Shown here piece after piece: positions 1 to 10,095 of a stretch of 60,832 nt of DNA (positions within the stretch are counted from its first letter, which is position 1; each line of letters begins with the position of its first letter). The stretch comes from Gnetum montanum (taxonomy: Eukaryota > Streptophyta > Gnetopsida > Gnetales > Gnetaceae), in assembly GCA_015680685.1 (NCBI GenBank), contig MNCI01006953.1:70537-131368 (forward strand), written 5' to 3'. A program made the position numbers and the translations under genes. The notes beneath the pieces are model-generated. The model saw nothing but the letters and a program-made list of their open reading frames with translations, searched no databases and was not told the DNA's origin.

Positions 1-59
1 GGAGAGGAGGAAGAGTTAGAGTTATACTTGCTCACTTGCTTATAGAATTATATGTGCCT

Positions 60-804
60 TACCATGAATCTAGTTTAAGGTCTTAGCAGATTGTAGCCCT
101 ACTAGTTTAAGGTCCTAGCAAACCGTGGTGTGCTAGTTTATAGTCCTAGTAGACTACTATGTGCTAGTTTAGCATCATAGTAGATGAATGCTATGCTATT
201 TTAGCATCATAGTGGATGTGAGGTCTATGTGCTAGTTTTACATTATAGCAGATGAGCTATTATGCTAGTTTAATGTTGTGATCCAAGGATGAGTTGTGTC
301 AGTTTAGCATCATGGTAGATGAGCAATGTACATGTGCTAGTTTAACATTGTAGTAGATGAGTTATGCTAATTTAAAGTCATAGAAAACAAGTGGTGTGGA
401 TGATAGTTTAACATCATAGCAGATGAATGCTATGCCAGTTTAGCATCATAGCAAATGCGATGTTATGCTAGTTCAATGTCATGACCCAAAGACAAGTTGT
501 GCTAGTTTAGCATCATGGCAGATGAGTAGTGTGCATGTATTCATTTAATATCATAGGAGACTAACTATACCAATTTAATGTCATAGAAAATGAATGGTGT
601 TGGTACCAATTTAATGTCATAGTAGATGAATGTTTTACCAGTTTAGCATCATAGTGGATGAGCTGTTATGCTAGTTTAACATCATGACCGAAGGAAAAGC
701 TATGCTAATTTAGGATCATGGCAGACAAGTAGTGTGTGTGTGCCAATTTATTATTATAGTAGATTAACTATGCTAGTTTAACATCATAGTTGACAAGTGC
801 TTAT
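60..804. repeat. Tandem-repeat tail of element Y with 203-bp higher-order period
   Basis: Diverged units of about 40 bp are built on a core resembling gctagtttaacatcatagca. Landmarks recur at a longer period: the tga(t/c)cc motif starts at 279, 482 and 685 and catgg(t/c) at 311, 514 and 717, all 203 bp apart. This is the region downstream of integrase in Y, continued at 14088 once Athila-1 is removed. Hypervariable tandem repeats downstream of pol are known in Tat/Ogre elements. Bases 1-60 show only a weak, unassigned flank of the same array. Confidence 0.85.
800..804. repeat. Left target-site duplication of Athila-1 (CTTAT)
   Basis: The five bases before the LTR start are cttat; the five bases after the 3' LTR (14088-14092) are cttac. 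One transition separates them. Both lie in element Y sequence. Confidence 0.75.
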
Positions 805-1703
805 TGATGAAGTTTCATTTAGTCAATGCATTGACTGGGCCACGTATATGCAACTACGTCGATGCGGGCCCATTGACGTAGCCTCCCTGCGTCGGCGTGG
901 CCCTGTTTACACAGCCACCTATCCCGACCTATAAATAAGAGGGCCTTCTGCCTCATTTATGCTTCTTTTGATTAATTGTAACGAAGCTCTTGTAGTTTGT
1001 CCCCACAGGAGATAGAATATTTTCCAAGTGCCTATAGTAGGTGTAAGAAAAGTGATCGGCTCTTTATTCGAGTGTAGATCTATCTAAGCCCATTGGCATG
1101 ATGGCAATAAAGACGAACTATTCAAGCATTCCTTGTAGCATTTGGACTTAGTTATTTTATGCATTCAATAGTTTAATATGTTTATGCTTTATTAGTTACT
1201 TGTTAATTACTTAAATTTTTGTTATTATAATTTCCATCGCTATTGTTCATTCATAGTTCTTAAAGGCCATAAGTATGACCATCTCGAACATACACCAAAT
1301 ACTTGGTAAGCCTAGTGACACTTAACATCTGGTAACCCAGAAGTGTTAGGAGATGCTCAGAACATGCTTGGAAGATGGGACCGGATACTTATGTTAGGAG
1401 TAGTTAAGATTTAGATTAAGATAATTTTAGATTAATTAATATTTTAGCCTTACTTTCCAAGATAATTAGCCGTTGAAAAGATAATTAAACAAATATAAAA
1501 ATCATTAGCCTTAGTCTCACTTAACCATCATAAATTGAACCTCACAAGTGAGATTAGGATGACAATGATTGTTCTAACCCAAGGTTTCACTGGTTAAAAG
1601 TTTGGTGAATCTTAAGTGCTTACATTTTTCGGGTTTCAACCGAGTCGTGTGTGAATGCTCATGATTCATATGGTTGGATGTAGGGATACCTAGCCACTCA
1701 TCA
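805..1703 (+). repeat. 5' LTR of Athila-1
   Basis: It aligns throughout with 13189-14087 at identical length. U3 carries GC-rich promoter sequence (840-920) and a TATA box. AATAAAG near 1108 may serve as the polyadenylation signal; the same signal occurs in the 3' LTR and in the Athila-2 LTR. Confidence 0.93.
930..937 (+). promoter_or_regulatory. TATA box of the Athila-1 5' LTR
   Basis: TATAAATA follows a GC-rich upstream block. The same box is kept in the 3' LTR at 13314-13321. Confidence 0.7.
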
Positions 1704-1704
1704 C

Positions 1705-1722
1705 TGGCACCGTTGTCAGGGA
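1705..1722 (+). other. Primer-binding site, tRNA-Asp type
   Basis: tggcaccgttgtcaggga differs from the complement of the plant tRNA-Asp 3' end (TGGCGCCGTTGCCGGGGA) at three places, all G-to-A or C-to-T changes at CG/CCG contexts. It starts one base after the LTR, as expected for minus-strand DNA priming. Confidence 0.88.
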
Positions 1723-1869
1723 CTATTAGTCTTACATGCATCATCTAACCTTAGTGAAATTATCGTCCATGTCATTGGAACAGATCCAGGATAGAAATAT
1801 TTACGCACGCTAGGAGAATTTAAGTAAATAGTAAGGTACACCGATTACATGGACCATCTAACGTCCAAC

Positions 1870-4150
1870 ATGTCTTCTCATAGGAGAGAGGTATTCAAAC
1901 CACTGGTGCCATAAGAATGTCGGGTGATGTACAAACATCCTGGTGAATATGTCCCTAATTTCACATTCATCCTACATCAGTATGAGCATCTCCGATGGTG
2001 GAACATGGAGGATAGCATCGTGCTGCTACCGAACCGAGAAACTCCTACGATGCTATATCACAATCTGGGCAGATTGAGCATCTAAGACCGAGTGGCAGAG
2101 TATGTCATGGAGGACCATGAATACCAAGACTATCATCCCATGGAGGCTCAATGGACAAGAGACAAACAGTAGGTATAGAGATATGAACAATAGTAGGGGA
2201 AATAATTCAGCAACCCCTTATTCTCGCAAGGGTCGCAAGACGATGGGGATCCAGTCTTTCATGATACCCATTCGACCGAACTTCCCCTAGGGTAGTAGTT
2301 CATCCAATGAATCATTTAGAACAAACCTCCAAGTGACCATGATCCTCAAGGGGATGGAGGGTCACACAACAAGGCTAGGCTGGATGATCAAAGCCACCAT
2401 TAGGGTAGATGGGGAGATCAATGCCAGAGCGGTGGCGATGCCTCTCCTTCTTCTCCATCTTTTCCCTCTCCTGTGCCTTCATCCAGCTTAGGATTTGAGC
2501 ATAATAGGGGAAGGCTAGAGTGAAAAGATGGTGGTAAATAGGTTCAGAATGGGCAATGTGAGGAAGCATGTGACCAATCGTGTGATGCTTGCCAGCATGA
2601 AATAAGGTGTAGCCGGATTCATCACAAACATCATGGTCCCCAACAAGACTATGATTCAGACAAGCCATTGTTAGCTACTTGGAGCATGCTCCAAATCACA
2701 AAGGTAGTTCACATTCCAAGTAGGCACATGAAGGATAGTCGGATCAAGCGTGTTGATATGAACAACATCCCCAGATTTGAAGGCGGATACAACTGTGATC
2801 CGCAAACCCACCTGCAAGCATTCCATGATGCCTGCACCCTGCAAAACATTGATAATGATTGGTAATGGTTGAATCTATTCCCTCACAAAGTCATCAAAGA
2901 AGCTGATAGTTGGTACCGGTCCTTGGAGCTGGAATCAATCAGAAGATGGACTACGATGCTTGAAATTTTCAATGACAAATATCAAATGTACTCTAGAGTG
3001 GCAAATCTGAGATGGTAGATCCAAGGTTGGAAACAAGAGAATCATGAACCCTTGGATGCCACCATGAGCAGGTATTACTCATTATTGCATCAGTGCGCTG
3101 GTCATGGTTAATCTCAGTGAGCACAGCTTCGCCACATCATTGATGGTCTCCATTTTGAAATGCAAAATATCCTTGGTGTGTATGCCAAAGGATGACTGTT
3201 AGAGCTAAGGGTCCATCAGTTGTAGCACCTCATTGAATAGGTGGCCAAGGAGGAACGAAATTTTAGGAAAAAAGAGTGTAGAAGAATTCAACTGGGAGCC
3301 TTCCCTTAGAAAAAGGGAGGTCCAATTTTGTGATGAGGAGGATAAGTCACCACTAGAAGCAGCGGTGAATCAAAAGACTTTGCCACTAAAAAATTTTGCA
3401 TCTGAAATATCGACAAAGGTGGACAAGATGTGGGACTCTTTGGACGAGAAATTTCAAAGTGTACTGAAAATTATAGAAGAGTCCAAAGAATAAGGTAGCA
3501 ACCATGATCAGCATAGGAAGAAGGGAGTTGAACGTGCCCAACATAAGGGTAAGGGAATAGTTGTTGTAGTAGAGCAGGTTGCAGACTCTAACACCAAGGA
3601 GGATGATGAATATGGCATATGCCAATATGAACATCCTAAGGGATGTTGTCCTGTGGTGTCACACCTTCAAGAGTCTGGGATGTATTCCTTGAACCCTCGT
3701 TTGGTGCAACAGTAGACACCTTGAATGTTGCCTTATCCACAAGGTAATTCTAGGTGGTTCCACTAGCAGCAACAAGGATATTATCCAAGTGGAATGCCCC
3801 CGCAACCGTATGAATACTTTCAACAGTGGTAGCAACCACAAGCATGGGGGATGTCATCTCCAAGGAAGCAGTACCCTTATAAGTAGTTAGATCCTTATGT
3901 GTACTATGTTCAGCAACCAGTCTCTCCAAGAGACTCTTCCAGTCATGTGGCCTTTCCCAGATATTACCACCCCCCTAAATATTTTCGACATCCATCTCCA
4001 TCACCAAGGGGGGAAAATACACATCTCTTCTACCCTCCATCACCTTCTCCTGCCACTCCTCCACACCATCCCACTTAGTTGCGATCTACTCCATCAATGC
4101 AGGGAGAAATACTACCACAGCGACAACAACGAAATGCTATGAGGGCTGTT
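1870..4150 (+). pseudogene. Athila-1 gag (capsid polyprotein), decayed
   Basis: The probable start is the ATG at 1870 (MSSHRREVF). The capsid core is best seen around 2750-2865, where IPRFEGGYN is followed by HLQAFHDAC, matching the Athila-2 gag on the other strand (IQAFHDACALQNIEN). A basic, charged stretch follows (3233-3493), then a Cys/His-poor remnant near 3625 (YEHPKGCC) that also occurs in Athila-2. In-frame stops and shifts occur every 50-150 codons. Gag would normally package the RNA and form the virus-like particle; this copy cannot. Confidence 0.75.
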
Positions 4151-4384
4151 AACTTACAACCAGCACCTCGACTGAGTTGACTGGAAGCCAAGCCATGCAA
4201 ACATCCTTTTTTCTAGCCCAATAATCTAAACACACTCTCACCTACACCTGTGGCCAATGCCTCTAATCCTACCAATGCCTCCACCATCATACTGCCCGAG
4301 TAGCCCTCCATTCTGCTACACTCCAACATCTAGATAGTCATGCTCACACATGCCATGATCGACTGGATCAAAGCAGGTTCTCTT

Positions 4385-4837
4385 CCCTGAAAATTGATAG
4401 ATCTAGGAAGCCCCCTCATTTATGTTTAGGTGGCAGGGAATGAGCTGTGCAAAGCTATTCTGGACTCAGGGTCAAGGGTCAATTTGATCTCTCACGATAT
4501 GTACAAGAACTGGAACTTTCCCCCGCTAAAGAAGAGCAACATCTGGCTCAAGTTAGCAGATCAGTCCATCATCGTTTCCTTGGGTTTGGTGGAGGACATT
4601 GTGACCACTATTTGTGAGTGGTCCTACGCTACTAATTTCCTGGTCATTTGTGTCAAGAAGTATAAGGGGAACTTCCCAATCATCATGGGAAGGGCCTGGC
4701 TAAGCACGGTGGACACACGATTAGGACTCCTAGATCTGTCCCTGGAAATTTTAAAGGAAAATCCTTTTGGGAAGATCAAGAAGAAAAGAGTTCCATGCAT
4801 CGCATACAATGACTTAGGGTGCAACTGTGTGCAGTAG
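4385..4837 (+). pseudogene. Athila-1 aspartic protease domain
   Basis: A 135-codon open stretch (4430-4837) holds the retropepsin motif AILDSGSRVNLIS with catalytic Asp in DSGS, then a second hydrophobic strand with FPIIMGRAWLS, the usual Athila flap/return motif. Protease would cut the Gag-Pol precursor. It is one of the least damaged parts of Athila-1, but a stop lies just upstream (near 4423), so it is cut off from gag. Athila-2 carries the same domain with DSGS changed to DLGF. Confidence 0.83.
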
Positions 4838-5219
4838 TTATGGTTTGGTAAGCATATATCTATTCAAGCATGCAGTTGGTGGACTGAGGAATCACCTATT
4901 TAATAGTGCCTCTACGTAGTAGCCAATAACCAAGAGGGCACCCAATGGCTGACAGTTGATCCTACTAGTAGCACATTGTGCATGGAACTATTTGAGGGGC
5001 TAGTGCAAGCCTATGTTGATAGCATGGATGAGATGGAAGTGGTTCATCAATATATCTCCACTGTTGATGACCAAGATGACTAGGGAACAATACAAATCCT
5101 TGAGAGATTCAAACAAGAGCCCCTTGAGCTAAAGTATTTACCGACTCATTTGGAATATGCATTCTTACAAAATGGTAAGCTAGTAATTATCAATGCCACC
5201 CTTGCTACTGAATAGAAAA

Positions 5220-6184
5220 AGAGATTGCTGGGGATGATAAACAAATGGGTTGCTACATTTGCATGGTCATATCCTAAGTTAACTGGAGTTGATCCTAGGT
5301 TCTGCTAGCATTGGATCTACCTTGACCCTTCCATGAAGCCACGATGACAGCCACAAAGACTGTTGAATCCCAAATTGAAGAAGATTATAAAAGAAGAAAT
5401 CAAAAAATTTCTTAAGGTAGGATTCATCTATTCTATCACCAATAGCGAATGGGTTAGCCTACTTGTTATTGTGCCCAAGAAAGGTGGCAAGTGGTGGGTT
5501 TGTATTGATTTCCAGTTGCTTAATATGGTGACCTTCAAGGACCACTTCCTACTCCCATTTGTGGACCAAGTGTTGGACACCATCATAGGACACCGTTATT
5601 ATAGCTTTTTGGATGGTTATAGTGGTTATAACCAAATCCAAATAGCACTAGAGGACCAGGCCAAAACAACGTTTAGAAGTCCATGGGGGATTTTTGCATA
5701 TAAGAAGATGCCCTTTGGCCTGTGCAATGCACCTATGACGTTCCAACGTCTTGTCCTAAGCATCTTCCAGCAACAAATTGGCAATGGTGTAGGCATCTTC
5801 ATGGATGACTTCTCCACATATGGGGCCACATTCGAGAAAGCCTTAGACCATCTAGAGTAGGTTCTAAAGAGGTGTGTAGACACCAATTTGCAGCTCAATT
5901 GGCAAAAGATCCATTTGATGGTCCAAGAGAAAATTGTACTAGGGAATTGCATCTCATCAACAGGGATTAGCATAGAGCCTAAAAAAATTAGGATCATCCA
6001 AGGAATCACCCGCCAACCAAGTACTATCAAAGATGTTTGGTCATTCCTTAAATACACTAGTTACTATCGGCATTTCATTGAGCACTTCTCGAAGATCACC
6101 AAGCCGTTGGTAGAACTTATAAAGAAGGATGTTCTGTTTATCTGGACCAAGGAATGCGAGTCTGCATTTCAAGTGTTGAAATAG
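5220..6184 (+). pseudogene. Athila-1 reverse transcriptase
   Basis: A leader with WSYPKLTGVDP precedes the RT palm and fingers. Seen in order are VPKKGGKW (about 5471), FLDGYSGYNQI (5608-5640, first catalytic Asp), KMPFGLCNAP (5706-5735) and FMDDF (5800-5815, the YXDD box with the catalytic pair intact). A TAG at about 5858 ends the first open stretch; the thumb and connection continue in another open stretch at 5888-6184 (SYYRHFIEHFSKITKPL). The enzyme copies element RNA to DNA in the particle. The catalytic aspartates survive but the frame does not. Confidence 0.9.
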
Positions 6185-6600
6185 AAACTTGTAGAAGCTC
6201 CAATTCTATGGGCACCTAACTAGTCTAAGCCCTTTCACATTATGAAAGATGCCTCCAACTATGCCTTGGGAGCCATGCATACATAGTGTGACGATCAAAA
6301 AGTCCATATTATATCCACTGTGTAAGCCGTAACATTGTGGGTGCTCAACTAAACTATACCACCACCGAGAAGGAGTTGATGGCAATGGTGTTTACCTTGG
6401 ACAAATTTCGACACTATGTGCTCGGATACGAGGTGTTTGTGCACACTAACCACAGTGCTATTTGATTCATGATGAACAAATGAATGGTGATCCCCTGCAT
6501 AATCCACTGGCTGGTGATTCTTCAAGAGTTTGATCTTACCATGGTAGATCAAAAGGGGACCAAGAATGTGGTTGCTTACTACTTGTCTCGGTTGCAATGG
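6185..6600 (+). pseudogene. Athila-1 RNase H (retroviral type)
   Basis: It follows RT directly. PFHIMKDASNYALGA has the first acidic residue, then a stop-interrupted TEKELMAMVFTLDKFRHYV block (second acidic site), VFVHTNH, and at the end KNVVAYYLSRL. Family members have VAD at that last position, so the terminal catalytic Asp appears replaced by Tyr. RNase H degrades the RNA of the RNA-DNA hybrid. Stops near 6181, 6223, 6284 and 6464 confirm decay. Confidence 0.82.
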
Positions 6601-6739
6601 GATGACGTAGAAGAGGAGGAGCCCTTATCCGACCAGTTTCTAGATGAACGCCTCTTCACAGGAGCCCTTGATCATCAGGTACCCAAGGAATCCCCTTGGT
6701 TCAACTGCATTCTCACCTACCTCTTAACCTAGGAGCTAC

Positions 6740-7925
6740 AAAAAGAGTGGAACCATCGATAGAAACAACAATTTCTCCATAAGACCTAGCATTTGATGGA
6801 AATCAACAACCACCTTTACAAGGTGTGCATAGATGGCTTGGTTCGATGGTGTGTCCCTGATGACGATACATTGTGCATCCTCCAAGATGCTCATGAGGGC
6901 CCTTGTGGGGGCCACTATGCTTAACATCAAACAACCATTAAAATCTTGCTTGTAAGGTATTACTGGCCTACACTTTTCAGGGATGCACAATGGTTCACTC
7001 ACTCCTGCGAACGATGCCAAAGAGATGGTGGGATGACATCATGGTTGGAGAGACCTCAACAGTGGATCTAGCCACTGGATTGCTTCGACATATGGGGTAT
7101 TGATTTGATGGGATCCATCACCCCCTTGTCAAATGGAAAGGCATACATCATCGTAGCTATGGACTATTGTACAAAGTGGGTAGAAGCAGTAGCTGTAGTT
7201 GACTATTCTTCCAACATTGTGACACAATTTGTCTAGCAAAAAATCGTTACTAGGTTTGGAGTACCACGTGCACTCATTTATGATAATGAGACTCACTTCA
7301 TGGATGTCACTTTTTGGAAAATCATGCAACACTTAGGGGTCACACATAAATTTACAGCACACTATCACCCCCAAGCCAACGGGCAAGCTGTAGTCACCAA
7401 TAGGGAGATCACTAAGATCCTTACTTGAACCGTTAGCAAATATAGGAGGGATTGGAGTACCAAGCTCAACGATGCCCTATGGGCCTATCGCTCCACTCGG
7501 AAACTTCCTGTAGGGTACTCTCCCTATGAGTTAGTGTACAGAAAGTTGCCAACACTTCCAATCCAAGTAGAACTCCAAACACTATCCACCGCCAATGACC
7601 TTGGCCTTGACCTACCGCTAGCACAATGTGAACGACTGATCAATTTAAGTGTGCTAGATGAGAACCGATTAGTGGCCCTATTTTCCAATGAAACCCACAA
7701 GGCCTATAACAAAAAACAACATGATCTTAGGATTCGAAATGTCACATTTTGATGTGGAGACAAGGTGCTATATTGGAATCCCTCACATGTATCCCAACTA
7801 ACAAAGTTTTAGACACTATGGGAGGGACCTTATATTGTCTTCAAAACCTTCCCATTCGAGGCCTTGCACATCCACAAACCTAGGGACCCCACCAAAACAC
7901 AGTTAGTCAACTGCCAACAACTAAA
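6740..7925 (+). pseudogene. Athila-1 integrase
   Basis: The N-terminal HHCC zinc site is visible (HEGPCGGHYA, then CERCQRD). The core has IDLMG (first Asp, about 7100) and YDNETHF (second Asp, about 7282). The expected third residue lies in HPQANGQAVVTNREI, where relatives have GQVEVSNREI: the catalytic Glu is Val here. The C-terminal part (7534-7752 and on to LWEGPYIV) is open and recognisable. Three or more TAG/TGA stops interrupt it. No chromodomain is seen after it. Integrase would join cDNA to the chromosome; this copy is catalytically dead by inspection. Confidence 0.88.
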
Positions 7926-8065
7926 ACCTTTCCATGAACTCCATGCAACCAATGCCACTGCCTCACCATCAACCGATCACCCACGTTCCATTTTTCGTGT
8001 CTCCTCCTTTCCACCCAGTCATGGGGGAGACCATCATCCTTGTTGATCCATTTCACTACATCCCT

Positions 8066-8200
8066 CATCATTTTACACTTTTTTGTTTTACACTTTTTTT
8101 TTCAGTTTTTTGTTTTACACTTTTTTGTTTTACACTTTTTTGTTTTCCACTTTTTTGTTTTACACTTGTTGTTTTACACTTTTTTGTCTTTTACAATGAT
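8066..8200. repeat. Pyrimidine-rich short tandem repeat after integrase
   Basis: About nine copies of a 12-15 bp unit resembling ttttacactttttg lie just downstream of the pol region. They create a long Phe/Cys/Leu-rich open frame that has no sign of being a protein. Confidence 0.8.
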
Positions 8201-9640
8201 TCATACATTTGCACATTCTTTGAACATCTTTCATTTTTTTTAATTATTTTTCATTTTTTGTATCTGTCCATTTTTTCACGTCATTGCTAAGACGTTGTCG
8301 TATTGTCTTTAGATGTTTAGCACGGTTGGTTTTCGTTGTGATGGGTACTATAATAGTCTTCCTCATTATTTGGTTTCCACCATTGCATGGTTGTCCTTGG
8401 ATTTCACATTGTTTTCACTTCATAAACTTGATAGTGAGTCGACGTCATTCATCCATTCCCCATTCCATAGTTTTCCTTCTGTTGCAAACATGCAGCCACT
8501 TCACTTAAAAATCATTTTAATTAATGTGTGACTTGTGTAGTTCCCAAACGGAGGGATGACCCAATGGTTTGAATCAGGTGTGACTTCAAGGGGAATGCTT
8601 TATTCATTGTTTTGTTCTATTCCCTGGGTTGTTGGTGTGCCCTTACAGATTTCCTATCACTCCAAGTCTCTCTCCACGGAAGCTTCTGGGTAGTTTGACC
8701 TTGCATGGTGTTGTCCTCACTGAAAAATTCAAAAAAAATAATAAACAAATAAAATGAGGGTTCAAAGCATGCCCCTTGGTCAGATGCATGCACACACGCC
8801 TGGGTCTTCACATGGTGTGGTTCCCCGAAACAAAAGAAAAGACACAAACGAATCATGGGGGAATTCAAAGCACACCCCTTAGACCACCTCTAACGGGCCC
8901 CACACACTCGTTATGGGACTTCCTTGGTCCCCTCTAACTTCATCCCGTTTCCCTTCCTTCTTCTCATGTACTAGAGTGATGGTTATCTATAGGGTCATTC
9001 TTGCTTCCTTGGGGGATGGTCAGAGTTTTGTTTATTGCTGCAATGTCATTGACTACGGATGGTTTTGGTTCTAACCTTAGGAAAGGTTCTACCAAGTCAC
9101 TTAACCATAATTGCACATGGGGTTTCATGTGGCCAATACTAGGAATTTCCATTCTCTCCTCTCCCTCTGTTTCCAATTCTCTCCATACTCACCTCACTAT
9201 CCTTTTTATGTTTTTTGTGTTCATTATGTTTTTTGTAGGTTTCTCATGCCTTGGCAGGTTCTCTTGGTTTGGAGTCTTAACTGGCCAACACCAATTCTTG
9301 GCACCTGGGCCCATGGACCCTAGTGTTGAGGGTATGTAGGGGCTAAAAAGGCTGTTGCCTACTATGGGGAGGATGCACCTGCATATTCCTAGTTCTTCCT
9401 GTTAAGTCTCCCATCCTTTGGATTTCTTGGTTGATTGTTTTTAGTGTCCCATTGTTCGATTTCTTTCTCGTGGAGTTCTTTTTAAGTCTCGTTCTCCAAT
9501 TTTTTGTCTCTTTTTCATGCTCCATTCCCTCCTCATGTCCTTAGCCATGCCTGGGCCTTTCACGTGCTTCAATTGCCTCAATTTGGTTTTTCAAATTCAT
9601 CATTTCGGGTGTTTTATGGGTTGGTCTATGCTGGTCTATA
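8201..9640 (+). other. Athila-1 spacer between integrase and ORF3, no gene recognised
   Basis: About 1.4 kb of T-rich, non-repetitive sequence in which every open frame is short and has no recognisable domain. Athila elements usually have an untranslated stretch here. I see nothing supportable in it apart from weak pyrimidine tracts. Confidence 0.6.
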
Positions 9641-9654
9641 GATGAATAGTGCTG

Positions 9655-9747
9655 CATATACGGGGCCTCGTATACGTAGTGCCTATGTATACGCGGCCAC
9701 GTATACATGGCCCCATCAACACAGTGCCCAACCCCTATATATAAACC
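9655..9747 (+). promoter_or_regulatory. Internal LTR-like promoter ahead of Athila-1 ORF3
   Basis: A GC-rich block in an AT-rich spacer has the palindrome cgtatacg (9669-9676) and a 20-bp near-palindrome of gtatac arms (9687-9706), then ggccccatcaac, then a TATA box (tatatataaa, 9736-9745). The LTR U3 has the same design: ggccacgtata, gggccca, then a TATA box. It lies about 350 bp before the ORF3 ATG at 10096. Promoter function is inferred from this likeness and position. Confidence 0.5.
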
Positions 9748-10095
9748 TACTACACTTTGTATTTTCCTCATTTGAAGTCCAAATTGAGGGGCATTTTTGC
9801 CATTTTTTCTGCCTAACCCTTCCCAACACACCTACATTCCATCGTGTGTCCACATCAACTTTTCCTTACTGTTTTACGCAACTGGAGGTATGCTCTCAGT
9901 TGTGGGGGTAATGCCTTTTTGTAATTAATTTGTTATTAATTATAGAAACCTTGGTCCTAAGCCCTAAATTAATGCTTTCGGAGACTTAATGGTGTGCCTG
10001 TGCCAATAACATAACTTGGTCAAACTGAGAAAGTATATACGGACCATCTTAAGCTACTTATGAATGGTCTAATGGGTGGTTATGTTTGATTGTAG

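Noticed and set aside
60-804. CRISPR-like regular spacing of repeats
   Set aside because: Repeats are diverged, spacers are also related, and the context is plant retrotransposon.
5626-6057. Minus-strand 143-codon frame opposite Athila-1 RT
   Set aside because: It is the antisense shadow of RT with no domain of its own.
7934-8290. Phe/Cys/Leu-rich open frames that look like membrane proteins
   Set aside because: They come from the ttttacacttttttg tandem repeat and have no conserved domain.
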